Notes: a model not told the origin generated them from the sequence alone. Counted from the first letter of the stretch, positions 19,460 to 29,860 are shown. The stretch is 64,000 bases of DNA from Geobacillus thermocatenulatus (GCF_002217655.1 NZ_NEWK01000002.1:1055164-1119163); one strand, 5' to 3'. A program made the numbers and translations.

Positions 19460-19801
19460 TCAGTTTGGTTCATGAACAACTGAAATCGTTCTGCGTTCTT
19501 CCACAATCCTCCGCAACTCTTCAATAGATAAATTCCCCCGATGCAACATCGCATGGCAATTTGGACAGACCGGGTGTTTTCGAACAATGCGTTTTCCCAA
19601 TCTTCCTATTTGAGCATTGAAAGGAGAATGACTCGCTTTGTTTAAAACCCGCGCTAACTCTTTCCCCGATGCACGGCAATCAGGAAAATAATATAATGTT
19701 CGAATCAACTCCACATCCTCTTCATAGAAAACGCTTCGATCGTTTAGCATGGACAGCCATTGATCCGCTGATATCGCCAACGGCTCGTCATAAATTTTCA
19801 T
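19460..19801 (-). pseudogene. HNH endonuclease gene with in-frame internal deletion
   Basis: 113 residues. The first ~80 residues (ISADQWLSMLNDRSVFYEED ... GRLGKRIVRKHP) look like the N-terminus of HNH restriction-type nucleases. The sequence then jumps directly into VCPNCHAMLHRGNLSIEELR, the very end of the HNH motif, so the middle with most of the catalytic site is gone while the frame is kept. ATG at 19801 follows GTGGGGGA. It lies just downstream of hsdS on the same strand and was probably an accessory nuclease of that locus. Bases 19397-19459 after its stop hold nothing recognised. Confidence 0.6.
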
Positions 19802-19848
19802 CGCCATCCCCCACAATGCAAAATCATGATTCGATCAAGCGAACAGCG

Positions 19849-21306
19849 TCACCGCTGTCCGCTTGACGAGAGCAACGCTTCTTTGACCAACTCCATCGCG
19901 TGTCCATCGTTCGGGTCATTCGTCCCCAACTCGCCGCGGAAGGCTTTTTGGAGAACGGATTGTTTTAATAAATCGAGCTTTTCCTCCACTGCCAAAACGA
20001 GTTGTTTTTCGTTCTCTAATTTTTCTAATAAGTTGTCGAGTTTCTCGGCGATGCGTTTTTGTTCGTTTAGGGGAGGCAGTGGAAAAGCGATTGCTTCTAA
20101 CGAGCTTTTTCTAATTGATGGCACTGCAGTAGCTTGAGAATATTTGTAAAAATCTTCTTTAAGAGACCAGTATAATAAAAGTTTATTGTCAAGTATATTC
20201 TCATTCGATTTAAACCCCATTAAGTTGTTATCAATACATGCTGGCTTCGGAACTAAACCGCGTCTATTCAGTCTTATAGCTTCTCCAATTTTAGCAAACA
20301 GAATAGTGTCTTTTGGAACTTTTTTTGCTTTTAACTTGACTCTTATTTCTTCAGAAATAGTATTTTCTTCACTGTAAATATAGTAATTAGAATCAGTATC
20401 TTTAAGATTCCCTACCTTATAAAACGGGATTTCTAAATCATTATATCCTTGATACTGATTCGGAAATGCTGAACCACTAAAAAAATCAACCAAATGTTTT
20501 AAACGAACCCACACCCAATTCCCCGGCACCTCATAAGGCCATTGTTCTTTCGGGATGACGTCTTTTTCACTTAGATCATCAGATGTTTCCAATATACTTT
20601 TCTCGCTCGGGTCATTTGTCCCTAATTGCCCTTTAAACGCCTTCTCCAACATGACCGCCCGCCGCTGTTCGATCGACTCCTTCACTTCTTCAATCAGCCG
20701 CTTTGCTTCGTCGATTTTCGCAAACAGCCGCTCAATTTTATCGGCGATGCGTTTTTGTTCGTTTAGGGGAGGCAAGGCGATCGGATACTCCTCTAAGAAA
20801 AACTTCGGGACGCGTTGCTGGCCTACTGCACCGGCCATTACATTTTTCGCTTGCTTTCGAAACCGTTCAGACCGAACTAGATAATAGATATAACGATTAT
20901 CAACCGTTTTAGGAGTTCGAATGACATAAAATTCTGTAGAACCGAAACCAAATCCATTTAATAACCCTTCGGTAATGACGCTATTGCCGTTTTCCATACA
21001 AGGGGTGATTTTTGCAAATAATACATCGTTTTCTTCAAAATACGTGTACCCCTTTTTAACAGAACGAAAAGGTCGTTCCTCCAAATAAGAAATCTTTCCA
21101 TCTACCGGATCAACCGCACTCATTGGGAGAAAACTGCAAATATGATCATCACTATACGCCAGTTTAGGCTTAGGTGGATTAATCTTCACGATACGCCCCA
21201 ACCTCACCCACACCCAATTCCCCGGCACTTCGTACGGCTGCTCGTCTTTGGGCACGAGCGCTTCTTCGAGCAGCTGTTCCATCGATTTTGGTTTGGCCTT
21301 GCTCAT
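19849..21306 (-). CDS. hsdS: Type I restriction-modification specificity subunit
   Basis: 485 residues with two target-recognition domains, each preceded by EVPGNWVWVRL and followed by a conserved coiled-coil spacer with LPPLNEQKRIA. The N-terminal domain begins with a short SKAKPKSMEQLLEEAL leader. The gene overlaps the end of hsdM by four bases (ATGA at 21303-21306), the usual coupling. It is intact although its methylase partner is broken. No hsdR lies in the window. It could recognise DNA only if HsdM is supplied by read-through or from elsewhere. Confidence 0.92.
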   Translation of the reverse strand: MSKAKPKSMEQLLEEALVPKDEQPYEVPGNWVWVRLGRIVKINPPKPKLAYSDDHICSFLPMSAVDPVDGKISYLEERPFRSVKKGYTYFEENDVLFAKITPCMENGNSVITEGLLNGFGFGSTEFYVIRTPKTVDNRYIYYLVRSERFRKQAKNVMAGAVGQQRVPKFFLEEYPIALPPLNEQKRIADKIERLFAKIDEAKRLIEEVKESIEQRRAVMLEKAFKGQLGTNDPSEKSILETSDDLSEKDVIPKEQWPYEVPGNWVWVRLKHLVDFFSGSAFPNQYQGYNDLEIPFYKVGNLKDTDSNYYIYSEENTISEEIRVKLKAKKVPKDTILFAKIGEAIRLNRRGLVPKPACIDNNLMGFKSNENILDNKLLLYWSLKEDFYKYSQATAVPSIRKSSLEAIAFPLPPLNEQKRIAEKLDNLLEKLENEKQLVLAVEEKLDLLKQSVLQKAFRGELGTNDPNDGHAMELVKEALLSSSGQR

Positions 21307-22763
21307 CGTTCTGACACCTCGAGTCGTTCAGCGACGTGGAGCATTTCAGTTTTGGCCGGTTCGTAGCGGGTCGGGTGTTCGGCCGCTTTCAGTTCGGCAA
21401 TGACTTCATTGAGCAGCGAGATGGCGAGCTCTAATTTCTCCACCGCTTCTTCAGCCGAGTCGATCGGGTCGGGCAAGTTGTCGTACACGGACAGCGATTC
21501 GTCGGCGATGAGACCGATGTCGAGGCTGTCGCCTTTTTTGGCGATGTCGTCGCGGGTGAAGACGTTCCACCGTTCATCGTCGACTTGATGGCGGTCTTCG
21601 GCGGTGTAGGCTTTCATAAATCCGGCGAAATGGTCTTTCGTCAACGGATTGCGCTTGCCAAACGACGGCATGTTCGTGCGAAGATCGTACACCCATACTT
21701 CTTTCGTGTTGCCCGTGTCTGTTTCCCCGCGGGTGAAGAACAAGACGTTCGTTTTCACCCCTTGGGCGTAGAAAATGCCGGTCGGCAAGCGCAAGATCGT
21801 ATGGACGTTGCATTTGTCCATCAAGTCGCGGCGGATGTCGGCGCCGACGCCGCCTTCAAACAGCACGTTGTCGGGCACAACGACCGCGGCGCGCGCCTTG
21901 CCGTTTGGTCTGAGCGCCCGGTAAATGTGCTGGAGGAAGTTCAGCTGCTTGTTTGACGTCATAAACGTAAAGTCGGTCCGTGTCGCCCGTTCCCCGCCTT
22001 TTTTTGTGCCAAACGGCGGGTTTGTCAAAATGACGTCATACCCTTTCAGCTATTCGCCAAGGGGAGAGAGCGTGTCGCCAAGCAAAATGTCGCCGTGCAC
22101 ATCATGCAAGAGGGCGTTCATGACCGCGAGGCGGTGCGTGTCGCGGACGAGCTCGACCCCGGAGAACGCTTCATATTTCTGGAACCGAATTTCTTCTTCC
22201 GATAAATCAAAATGGTCGTCCGTTTTCGCCCGGACGTGGCGGCTGGCGGCGATCATAAAGCCGAACGTCCCCGCCGCCGGGTCGTGGCAGCGCTCGCCGG
22301 GCTTCGGGTCAACGAGTTCGACGATGACGTCAATCAGCACGCGGGGGGTGAAATATTGCCCCGCGCCTGATTTCAATTCGCTCGCGTTTTTCTCGAGCAG
22401 CCCTTCGTACAAGGCGCCGAGCCCTTCTTCTTTCGCGTTGTACCAGTCAAGCGCGTCGATGGTGCGGATGATTTTTTCCAAGTTTTTCGGCTCACGGATG
22501 TTGGACGTCGCGTCGGTGTAAATTTGCCTTAACAGTTCGTTCTCTTCCTGCCCAAGCGCCATGAGCAGCTGTTGGTAATACGTTTTCAGCTCGATTCCAT
22601 CCTTTTTGGCGAGCACGTCCCAACGGTATGGCTCGGGGATGATGTATTCTTGCCCGGTTTCTTTCATCATTTTCAAAAACACCTGAATCCGTGATAAAGA
22701 CGCGTTCAAAGCTGCCAAGAAAACTGGATCAATCAACAAAATATTGCACTCGGGGTTCTTCAC
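21303..22763 (-). pseudogene. hsdM: Type I methyltransferase subunit, broken by a nonsense codon and 5' replacement
   Basis: From 22692 leftward the translation is HsdM: LKMMKETGQEYIIPEPYRW, GAGQYFTPRVLIDVIV and DPAAGTFGFM. It runs to GDTLSPLGE and then hits TAG at 22050-22052. The same frame resumes at once with LKGYDVILTNPPFGTKKGG, holding the catalytic NPPF, and continues to the stop at 21303. A single CAG to TAG change explains the break. The first ~40 residues of HsdM are missing: 22692-22763 codes for unrelated residues from an inserted element. Two fragments of 237 and about 241 residues could be made, but neither is a full enzyme. Confidence 0.85.
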
Positions 22764-22842
22764 CTAATAGGTGAACATTCGAAATGGAGTCGAAGTCTCG
22801 ACACGATTGGGTTTCCCAGCATTTTTGATGCACTTCTGTCAC
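22692..22842 (-). mobile_element. Transposase C-terminal remnant fused to hsdM
   Basis: In a frame offset from hsdM, the minus strand reads HQKCWETQSCRDFDSISNVH and then LLGEEPRVQYFVD, stop. This looks like the last ~35 residues of an IS4/IS1634-type transposase. The end of the element is probably at CCTGAATCCGTGATAAAG (22691-22708), where hsdM homology begins; the same ACCTGAATCCGTGA occurs at 12932. Its upstream part is cut off at 22843 by the 127-bp repeat. Confidence 0.5.
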
Positions 22843-22969
22843 ATCAAAACCCAGTTAATGACATCAGACAAGACTGGGCTTCTTAAGTATTGCCTTTTTT
22901 CGGATCATCGGACAATCGAATTTCCAATTTCGATGATTTTTCACCTTGACATATTACCGCAGGACTTTT
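22843..22969 (+). repeat. 127-bp repeat S, copy 1
   Basis: Begins ATCAAAACCCAGTTAATGAC and ends TTACCGCAGGACTTTT. It is the same length and apparently identical to 50794-50920; the first ~26 bp also occur at 45143. It contains CCCAGT/ACTGGG and ATCATCG/CGATGAT stems and a TTGACA. Probably an IS end or non-autonomous element. Confidence 0.8.
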
Positions 22970-23023
22970 CTCTTACATTATGTCGGCAGGGAAAAGACGG
23001 TGAATCAAACAAAAAAGAGAGCC

Positions 23024-23089
23024 TGACGCTGAACCGAACCCGCCGCCAGTCACGAGTTTTCGGCTCTGCTCAACCAAGGCTCTCCTTTT
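23024..23089 (-). terminator. Terminator of fabF
   Basis: Long-loop stem with AAAAGAGAGCCT and AGGCTCTCCTTTT arms immediately after the fabF stop codon. Confidence 0.6.
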
Positions 23090-23095
23090 CATCCA

Positions 23096-24334
23096 TTACG
23101 TATATTTTTGAAAAATCAATGTCGCATTATGGCCGCCAAATCCAAATGAGTTGCTTAAGACCGCACGCACGTCTTGCCTGCGCGCTTCATTCGGCACATA
23201 ATCGAGGTCGCATTCCGGATCCGGCGTTTCGTAGTTGATCGTCGGCGGAATGATGCCGTCGCGGATCGCCAGCACGGAGAAAATGGCTTCCACCGCACCG
23301 GTCGCCCCGAGCAAATGCCCGGTCATCGACTTCGTCGAGCTGACAGCGAGCTTATAGGCGTGATCGCCGAATACTTCTTTGATCGCCGCCGTCTCATACT
23401 TATCATTGTACTCGGTGCTCGTGCCGTGGGCGTTGATGTAATCAATGTCCTCCGGCTTCAAGCCGGCGTCTTGAAGCGCCTGGCGCATCGCCCGCACGCC
23501 GCCTTCGCCGCCCGGCGCCGGCGCGGTGATATGGTACGCATCGGCGGTCGCGCCGTAACCGACAATTTCGGCGTAAATCTTCGCGCCGCGGCGCAGCGCG
23601 TGCTCCAATTCCTCCAAAACAACGATGCCTGCTCCCTCACCCATGACGAAACCGTCGCGGTTTTTGTCAAATGGGCGGCTGGCTGTTTTTGGATCTGGAT
23701 TGGTTGAGAGAGCCGTATTGGCGCAAAAACCAGCGAACGACATTTTCGTAATCGGCGCTTCCGTCCCGCCGGTGATCATGACATCGGCGTCGCCGCGCTG
23801 AATGACTTTAAACGCATCACCGATCGAGTTTGCCCCGGTCGCACAAGCGGTCACCGTGCACGAATTGATCCCTTTCGCGCCAAGGATGATCGATACTTGC
23901 CCAGCCGCCATATCCGGGATCATCATCGGCACGAAAAACGGGCTCACTCGGCGATAACCGCGTTGCTGGAAAATCTCAAACTGCTGTTCAAACGTCTCCA
24001 TGCCGCCGATGCCAGAACCAATCCAGACGCCGACCCGTTCAGCGTTGCTTTCATGAATGTCGAGATTGGCATCTTTGACCGCCATGAGCGCCGCCGCGAC
24101 GGCGAATTGAGTAAATCGGTCCATCTTCCGCGCCTCGCGACGGTCGATAAACAGCGACGGATCGAAGTCTTTCACTTCCGCCGCCACTTTTGCCGGAAAG
24201 TCGTCCGGATTGACGCGGGTGACAATGTCGATGCCAGACTGCCCGGCGATGATGTTTTTCCACGTCGTTTCTGCGTCATTCCCAAGCGGGGTGACGGCGC
24301 CTATGCCTGTCACGACGACTCGTCTTTTTTCCAT
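23096..24334 (-). CDS. fabF: 3-oxoacyl-[ACP] synthase II
   Basis: 412 residues, full length. It condenses malonyl-ACP with acyl-ACP in fatty-acid elongation. The Cys-His-His triad is present: [22 protein letters not shown] and [12 protein letters not shown]. The C-terminal [10 protein letters not shown] loop is intact. ATG at 24334 lies after AAAGGAGAG; the frame extends 25 codons upstream into the fabH gap without a ribosome site. It follows fabH by 41 bp and is probably co-transcribed from the FapR-controlled promoter. Confidence 0.96.
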   Translation of the reverse strand: MEKRRVVVTGIGAVTPLGNDAETTWKNIIAGQSGIDIVTRVNPDDFPAKVAAEVKDFDPSLFIDRREARKMDRFTQFAVAAALMAVKDANLDIHESNAERVGVWIGSGIGGMETFEQQFEIFQQRGYRRVSPFFVPMMIPDMAAGQVSIILGAKGINSCTVTACATGANSIGDAFKVIQRGDADVMITGGTEAPITKMSFAGFCANTALSTNPDPKTASRPFDKNRDGFVMGEGAGIVVLEELEHALRRGAKIYAEIVGYGATADAYHITAPAPGGEGGVRAMRQALQDAGLKPEDIDYINAHGTSTEYNDKYETAAIKEVFGDHAYKLAVSSTKSMTGHLLGATGAVEAIFSVLAIRDGIIPPTINYETPDPECDLDYVPNEARRQDVRAVLSNSFGFGGHNATLIFQKYT

Positions 24335-24375
24335 CGTTTCCGTCTCTCCTTTTATTTCGGATAATATACGTGCCG

Positions 24376-25308
24376 TTAACGGCCCCAGCGCAAGGTGATC
24401 GCGCCCCACGTCAGCCCGCCGCCGAACCCGACCATGACGATGAGATCATCGTCACCGATTTTACCCGCTTCCAGCTCTTCTACAAGCGAAATCGGAATAG
24501 ATGCGGCCGACGTGTTGCCATATCGGCGGATCGTCGTCGATATTTTCTCTTCCGGCAGCTCGAGCCGCTGTCTGGCCGCTTCGACGATGCGAATGTTCGC
24601 TTGATGAGGAATGAGAAAGTCGACATCCTCTTTCGTGAGCCCGGCTTTTTCAAGCACACGCACGCTTGATTCTCCCATTTGCCGGACGGCGAACTTGAAT
24701 ACTTCACGGCCGTTCATCACGATATATTCGTCTTTGTATAAATGTTTTCCTCCTGTTCCGTCAGCTCCCAACTCGAAAGATAAAATGCCGCGCCCGGGCG
24801 ACACCGGACCCATGACGACCGCCCCGGCTCCGTCGCCGAACAGCACCGCCGTGTTGCGGTCGGTCCAATCGGTGATTTTCGATAGTTTGTCTGCCCCCAC
24901 TACTAATATATACTTGTAGGCGCCTGTGTCAATAAATTGGGCGGCCGTGACCATCCCGTACATAAATCCTGCGCAGGCAGCGCTAATATCAAGCGCAGCG
25001 GCGTTAACGGCGCCAAGCCGCTCTTGCAGCATGCAAGCGACCGACGGAAACGGACGGTCCGGGGTGACGGTGGCAACTAAAATGAGATCAATGTCCTTCG
25101 CCTCCATGCCAGCGTCTTGAAGCGCCCTTTTGGCGGCAAAATACGCCATATCGGACGTATCAATGTCATCCGCGGCGATGCGGCGCTCCTCGATCCCGGT
25201 GCGCGTTCGGATCCATTCATCCGATGTATCCATCATGTTTTCCAAATCAAAGTTGGTCAACACTTTCTCCGGCACATAGCGGCCGACCCCGATAATCCCT
25301 GCTCCCAT
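24376..25308 (-). CDS. fabH: 3-oxoacyl-[ACP] synthase III
   Basis: 310 residues. It starts fatty-acid synthesis by condensing acetyl- or branched acyl-CoA with malonyl-ACP. The active-site Cys is in [11 protein letters not shown], His in IPHQANIRI, and Asn in [10 protein letters not shown]. The second ATG (25308) is the start: the first ATG (25317) abuts the GAGGAG ribosome site, whereas the second is nine bases downstream. First gene of a fabH-fabF operon; a FapR-type site lies about 90 bp upstream. Confidence 0.96.
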   Translation of the reverse strand: MGAGIIGVGRYVPEKVLTNFDLENMMDTSDEWIRTRTGIEERRIAADDIDTSDMAYFAAKRALQDAGMEAKDIDLILVATVTPDRPFPSVACMLQERLGAVNAAALDISAACAGFMYGMVTAAQFIDTGAYKYILVVGADKLSKITDWTDRNTAVLFGDGAGAVVMGPVSPGRGILSFELGADGTGGKHLYKDEYIVMNGREVFKFAVRQMGESSVRVLEKAGLTKEDVDFLIPHQANIRIVEAARQRLELPEEKISTTIRRYGNTSAASIPISLVEELEAGKIGDDDLIVMVGFGGGLTWGAITLRWGR

Positions 25309-25397
25309 ATGGTCCATCTCCTCTTTCCCAAAATGGCGAAAAAATGCTCAAGCTGGCAACCAAACTTGAATGTACAATCAGTCTACATCACCAATTA

Positions 25398-25414
25398 TTA
25401 TTACTTGGTACTAA
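25398..25414. promoter_or_regulatory. FapR operator upstream of fabH-fabF
   Basis: Read on the minus strand, TTAGTACCAAGTAATAA matches the FapR consensus TTAGTACCTRNTACTAA at most positions. FapR represses fatty-acid genes until malonyl-CoA rises. Confidence 0.75.
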
Positions 25415-25562
25415 TTTTAGCCGAAAGAGCGTGGATGCGCAATAGAAAACGAAAATGGAACGAGCGCTTTCCGTTCCCCTAAGGCATTTGTCCAAACCGC
25501 TTTTTCCTTTCTGCCATACAATACAAATACAAGCAACCATCGCATGAAAGGGAGGATCGCCC

Positions 25563-25811
25563 ATGGCCAACGGCGAAGCGCAACAACGTCGCGAACGACA
25601 AGACCGTTTTTCCCGTCTAATGTTCGGATCTTTTCCTTCTCGCACGACCGGCGAGCGCGAAGATCAAGGGAACGGGGCAGAGCCACCTTTACTGCCGAAC
25701 ATCGATTTCATGAAACTGTTTGAAAACGTCAATACGCTAGCCGACTCATTGCAACAATTCAAACCGCTCGTGAAAAAGATCACCTCGCTCGTCGACTTAT
25801 GGAAAAAATAG
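25563..25811 (+). CDS. Small conserved-looking hypothetical protein
   Basis: 82 residues, divergent from fabH. The first half is polar and Arg/Glu-rich (QQRRERQDRFSRLMFG); the second half is a predicted amphipathic helix (FMKLFENVNTLADSLQQF ... SLVDLWKK). A good ribosome site (AAGGGAGG) and its own terminator support a real gene. It is in the position of yjzB/comZ in B. subtilis but does not clearly match either. The C-terminal half is reminiscent of YqfQ-like spore proteins; that is a weak impression. Confidence 0.6.
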   Translation: MANGEAQQRRERQDRFSRLMFGSFPSRTTGEREDQGNGAEPPLLPNIDFMKLFENVNTLADSLQQFKPLVKKITSLVDLWKK

Positions 25812-25835
25812 CAGACGCACCGATCGATGCGTCTG
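25812..25835. terminator. Bidirectional terminator between the small gene and the YjaU-like gene
   Basis: CAGACGCA-CCGATCGA-TGCGTCTG stem immediately after the stop codon. Confidence 0.75.
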
Positions 25836-25844
25836 TCTTGCCGT

Positions 25845-26576
25845 TTACGGGAGTTCGTTGTATTGGCGGAAAAATTGCCCGATTTGCCGAGCCAGTTGGC
25901 GCCGTTTCTCCGGCAGCTCGTAAACGACGCACACCCGGTTGTTTGTCGTTTTCATCCATTGTTCATATTTACGGCTATGCAAGGCCGATGGATACGAGCT
26001 CACTCCGGCCAGCTGCCAAATCGTGACCGGAACGTCATGAGGACTGAGAAAGAGGGACGGGACAGCCTCCGGCACCGCTTCTTCTTTCAAGCCATAGGCA
26101 GTCGCGATTTCCTTCACCATCCGCCGGTACACGAATGGTTGTTCTTGTTCATAGTCAAGCTGGGCGCGTACGTCAAGACAGGGGTTGATCATGGCGATGG
26201 CGCGGATTTGGCTTGGCATGGCGCCAAGCAACTGCAAGGCAACGAGCGCGCCCATTCCTTCGGCAACGATGTAGATGCGCTGGTTCACAATTTCGCTTTT
26301 CAACACCGAGTAAATGAGCTGGCGCGCCAGCCGGACCGCTTTCGGACTTCCCCAATGCCGGCCGTACAAATGGGACGAAAAGACCGTATACCCACGTTCC
26401 AACCAATCTTCCAGCCATTGGCGCCGCCCCGGATGCTCGAGCCAAAAACTCGTCTGTTCGTTCACGTAATGATCGCCGTCGCCCATTAAAAAAAGGGCAA
26501 ACCCATTGGGGCGCTCCGGCACGTGAACGATGCACCATTGCTCATCGAGTTGAAAAAACCGCCGTTGTTCTGCCAT
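25845..26576 (-). CDS. Alpha/beta-hydrolase-fold protein, YjaU-like, lacking the nucleophile serine
   Basis: 243 residues. The fold is suggested by the order of strands and by VAEGMGALVALQLL near residue 100, which corresponds to the nucleophile elbow G-x-S-x-G. Here the central residue is Glu (A-E-G-M-G), so it cannot act as a classical serine hydrolase. Gene order (fabH, this gene, yjzD, yjzC, argF) parallels B. subtilis yjaU. The second ATG (26576) is chosen, nine bases after GGGTGA; the first ATG touches the ribosome site. Confidence 0.6.
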   Translation of the reverse strand: MAEQRRFFQLDEQWCIVHVPERPNGFALFLMGDGDHYVNEQTSFWLEHPGRRQWLEDWLERGYTVFSSHLYGRHWGSPKAVRLARQLIYSVLKSEIVNQRIYIVAEGMGALVALQLLGAMPSQIRAIAMINPCLDVRAQLDYEQEQPFVYRRMVKEIATAYGLKEEAVPEAVPSLFLSPHDVPVTIWQLAGVSSYPSALHSRKYEQWMKTTNNRVCVVYELPEKRRQLARQIGQFFRQYNELP

Positions 26577-26718
26577 CGTTTCCATTCACCCTTGTTTGGC
26601 AATGCATAATGGTACAGTATACGATATGCGCGTCTGAAAAAAACGTCCGGGTATATGCCTACACGACAAATTGTGATAAGATAAGAAAAGGAATGATGCG
26701 AAGATAGGAGGAAATGTG

Positions 26719-26907
26719 ATGCGCCTGTTTTGGACGTTTTTCTGGACGTTTTTGCTTGTGCAAATGGCAACGTACGTCATGGGCTCGATGCAAGGCATCG
26801 GCTACAACTTCGCAACCGGTGCTTTGCTTGGCGTCATCGTGACGATCTTAGTCTTCGTGATTGCAGCCCTGATTCCGGACGAGCCGGCTGGGGATCATCA
26901 CCATTGA
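26719..26907 (+). CDS. yjzD: YjzD-like (DUF2929) small membrane protein
   Basis: 62 residues with two membrane helices: FWTFFWTFLLVQMATYVMG and GALLGVIVTILVFVIAALI, and a short His-rich tail. This agrees with the YjzD/DUF2929 family and with the position of yjzD between argF-yjzC and fabH in Bacillus. ATG at 26719 lies seven bases after GGAGG. Divergent from the YjaU-like gene. Function unknown. Confidence 0.75.
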   Translation: MRLFWTFFWTFLLVQMATYVMGSMQGIGYNFATGALLGVIVTILVFVIAALIPDEPAGDHHH

Positions 26908-26923
26908 TCATTCTCCTCATAAG

Positions 26924-26962
26924 ACAACGCCTTGGGGTGAAAGTCCCAAGGCGTTGTTTTTT
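26924..26962 (+). terminator. Terminator of yjzD
   Basis: ACAACGCCTTGGG-GTGAAAGT-CCCAAGGCGTTGT followed by TTTTTTG. A strong 13-bp stem. The 26963-27196 gap to the clpB stop holds nothing further. Confidence 0.9.
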
Positions 26963-27196
26963 GTCATCCCTAATCGAGAAGCCCCATTCCAACACGCATA
27001 TAGATGTAAGCGGAGGGGGATTCCATCTCGATTGATGTGGGCTTGTGTTTTCCGCCCATGCTCAAACAATGCGGCCAACCCCGACAGGCTCTTCACGTGC
27101 TCTGCGATGCTCAATGGGGTGGTCTGTATGAAGTTTTCATAAAACTTTTGACGCTCCCGACAAAAAGCACGTCTCTCGGCGTCGGCGGCGTCCCCT

Positions 27197-29791
27197 TCAG
27201 CTCGTTTGCGCCGACGGACGAATGACGATCTTCCCGTTGTCAACATCGACCGTGACGGTGCCGTACTCTCTCACCCGCCCGGCGATCAGCTCTTTCGCAA
27301 GCGGTGTTTCGATCTGCTTTTGCATAAACCGCTTTAAGGGGCGGGCGCCATATACTGGATCGAAGCCCGCTTCGGCGATGTATTGCTTCGCCGCTTCGGT
27401 CAGCACAAGTCCAATATGGCGATCTGTCAGACGGCGCGACAGCTCGCGTGCGAACTTTTCGACGATGCCCTTCACCTCATTCATCGACAATGGCTTAAAT
27501 AAGACGATATCGTCGATCCGGTTTAAAAACTCGGGGCGGAAATGGGCGCGCAATTGGTCAAACACTTGGCGGCGCGTCTGTTCATCGATGCCGCCGTCTT
27601 TGTGTTCCAATAACAACGGCGAGCCGATGTTCGATGTCATAATGACGACTGTGTTTTTAAAATCGACTGTCCGCCCGTGCGAGTCGGTGAGCCGTCCGTC
27701 ATCGAGCAGCTGCAGCAGGATGTTGAACACGTCCGGATGAGCTTTCTCGATTTCATCGAACAATAGAACGGAATACGGTTTGCGCCGCACCGCCTCGGTC
27801 AGCTGGCCGCCCTCCTCATAGCCGACATAGCCGGGCGGCGCCCCGATCAAACGGGAGACAGCATGTTTTTCCATGTATTCGGACATGTCGAGGCGAATAA
27901 GCTGCTCCTCGCTGTCAAACAGCGCCTCGGCAAGCGCTTTGGCCAGCTCCGTTTTGCCGACGCCGGTCGGTCCAAGGAACAAAAACGAGCCGATCGGGCG
28001 ATGAGGATCTTTCAAGCCGGCCCGCGCCCGCAAGATGGCGTCGGCGACGAGCTCCACCGCTTCGTCTTGGCCGATGACCCGCTTATGGAGCCATTCATGA
28101 AGCCGCAGCAGCTTTTCCCGCTCCCCTTCGACAAGGCGGGTGAGCGGAATGCCGGTCCAGCGTGACACGATTTCGGCAATCTCTTCTTCCGTCACTTCCT
28201 CGCGCAGCAATTTTCCTTCCCGTTGCTCGTTGATTTCTTGCTCGAGCTGCCTGAGCTGCTTCTCAAGCTGCGGGATCCGTCCATGACGCAGCTCGGCCGC
28301 CCTGTTTAAATCGTAGTCGTTTTCCGCATCCTCGAGCTCACGCTTCGCCCGCTCAAGTTCCTCGCGCACGCGGCGGACACGGTCAAGCGCCTCTTTTTCT
28401 TGTTGCCATTGCGCTTTCATGGCGTTCGCTTTTTCGCGCAAGTCAGCGAGTTCTTTTTGCAATGCCACCAGCCGCTCGCGGCTCGCTTCATCCGTTTCTT
28501 TGCTTAAAGCCGCCTCTTCAATTTCCAGCTGCATGACGCGGCGCATGACTTCATCAAGCTCCGACGGCATCGATTCCATTTCCGTCCGGATCGTTGCGCA
28601 CGCTTCATCGACCAAGTCGATCGCCTTGTCAGGCAAAAAGCGATCCGAGATGTAGCGATCGGACAACACCGCAGCCGCGACGAGCGCGCGATCGTGAATT
28701 TTCACCCCATGGTGCACTTCGTATCGCTCTTTCAACCCGCGCAAGATCGAAATCGTGTCCTCGACGCTCGGCTCTTGGACGAGCACTTGCTGGAAGCGGC
28801 GTTCGAGCGCCGGGTCTTTTTCGATGTATTGTCGGTACTCATCAAGCGTCGTCGCCCCGATGCAGCGCAGCTCGCCGCGGGCGAGCATCGGCTTTAACAT
28901 ATTGCCGGCGTCGATCGCCCCTTCGGCCCGGCCAGCGCCGACGATCATGTGCAGCTCGTCGATAAACAAGATGATGCGGCCCTCGCTTTTTTTGATTTCG
29001 TTCAATACAGCCTTCAGCCGCTCTTCAAACTCACCGCGAAACTTCGCTCCGGCGACGAGCGCGCTCATGTCAAGAGCGAAAATCGTTTTGTCTTTCAGCC
29101 CGTCCGGGACATCTTTGCGCACGATGCGCTGGGCGAGCCCCTCGACAATAGCGGTCTTCCCAACGCCCGGCTCGCCGATCAGCACCGGGTTGTTTTTCGT
29201 CTTCCGCGATAAAATGCGGATGACGCGGCGAATTTCACTGTCGCGGCCGATGACCGGATCGATTTTTCCCGCTTTCGCCTCGGCGACAAGGTCACGCCCG
29301 TATTTGGCCAACGCTTCATAGGTTGCTTCCGGATGTGGACTTGTCACGCGTTGATTCCCCCTTACCTTTCTCACGGCTTCTACCAGTGCTTCCTTTGTCA
29401 AGCCAAACGATGCCAGCTGCCGGGCAACCGGCTCGGCGCCATGAGGCAGCGCGAGCAGCACATGTTCGACCGATATGTACTCGTCTTGCATTCGCTTCGC
29501 TTCGTTTTCCGCCTCCTCAAGCAGCCGCGCCAAGGCGGGCGCAACGTACAGCTGCCCGTCCGCCCCATGCACTTCCGGCTTTTGACGAAGCTGGCTGCGA
29601 AGCCAGTGAGCGGCCTTTTCCTTGTCGGCGCCGGAAAGCTCCACGAGCCGCGGCGCCAGGCCACCTTCTTGTTCGAGCAGCGCAATGAGGAGATGCTCAA
29701 CATCAAGCTGTTGATGATGGCGTTCTTTCGCCAGCGACTGCGCCGCCATCAGCGCCTCTTGCAGTTTTTCCGTCAAACGGCTTGCCTCCAT
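27197..29791 (-). CDS. clpB: ATP-dependent disaggregase ClpB
   Basis: 864 residues. With DnaK it extracts proteins from heat-induced aggregates. Order: N-terminal Clp domain (residues 1-145), AAA1 with GEPGVGKT and IILFIDELH, the ClpB-specific coiled-coil M domain (about 395-525), and AAA2 with GPTGVGKT and [14 protein letters not shown]. There is no ClpP-binding loop. ATG at 29791 follows GGAGGGG; the longer frame upstream runs through the promoter. The promoter carries a CtsR operator. Its place between yjzD and yjzC differs from B. subtilis order. Confidence 0.96.
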   Translation of the reverse strand: MEASRLTEKLQEALMAAQSLAKERHHQQLDVEHLLIALLEQEGGLAPRLVELSGADKEKAAHWLRSQLRQKPEVHGADGQLYVAPALARLLEEAENEAKRMQDEYISVEHVLLALPHGAEPVARQLASFGLTKEALVEAVRKVRGNQRVTSPHPEATYEALAKYGRDLVAEAKAGKIDPVIGRDSEIRRVIRILSRKTKNNPVLIGEPGVGKTAIVEGLAQRIVRKDVPDGLKDKTIFALDMSALVAGAKFRGEFEERLKAVLNEIKKSEGRIILFIDELHMIVGAGRAEGAIDAGNMLKPMLARGELRCIGATTLDEYRQYIEKDPALERRFQQVLVQEPSVEDTISILRGLKERYEVHHGVKIHDRALVAAAVLSDRYISDRFLPDKAIDLVDEACATIRTEMESMPSELDEVMRRVMQLEIEEAALSKETDEASRERLVALQKELADLREKANAMKAQWQQEKEALDRVRRVREELERAKRELEDAENDYDLNRAAELRHGRIPQLEKQLRQLEQEINEQREGKLLREEVTEEEIAEIVSRWTGIPLTRLVEGEREKLLRLHEWLHKRVIGQDEAVELVADAILRARAGLKDPHRPIGSFLFLGPTGVGKTELAKALAEALFDSEEQLIRLDMSEYMEKHAVSRLIGAPPGYVGYEEGGQLTEAVRRKPYSVLLFDEIEKAHPDVFNILLQLLDDGRLTDSHGRTVDFKNTVVIMTSNIGSPLLLEHKDGGIDEQTRRQVFDQLRAHFRPEFLNRIDDIVLFKPLSMNEVKGIVEKFARELSRRLTDRHIGLVLTEAAKQYIAEAGFDPVYGARPLKRFMQKQIETPLAKELIAGRVREYGTVTVDVDNGKIVIRPSAQTS

Positions 29792-29804
29792 GCCGTCCCC
29801 TCCA

Positions 29805-29857
29805 TTTGACCTTTTTTGACTATAAATCATTATAGTGGATTGCGAAGCGCACGGCAA
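29805..29857 (-). promoter_or_regulatory. clpB promoter with CtsR operator
   Basis: Minus strand: -35 TTGCCG (29852-29857), 17-bp spacer, -10 TATAAT (29829-29834). Just downstream, AGTCAAA-AAA-GGTCAAA (29805-29821) is an exact match to the CtsR heptad repeat, so CtsR would repress clpB until heat shock. No CIRCE element is present. Confidence 0.88.
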
Positions 29858-29860
29858 ATG

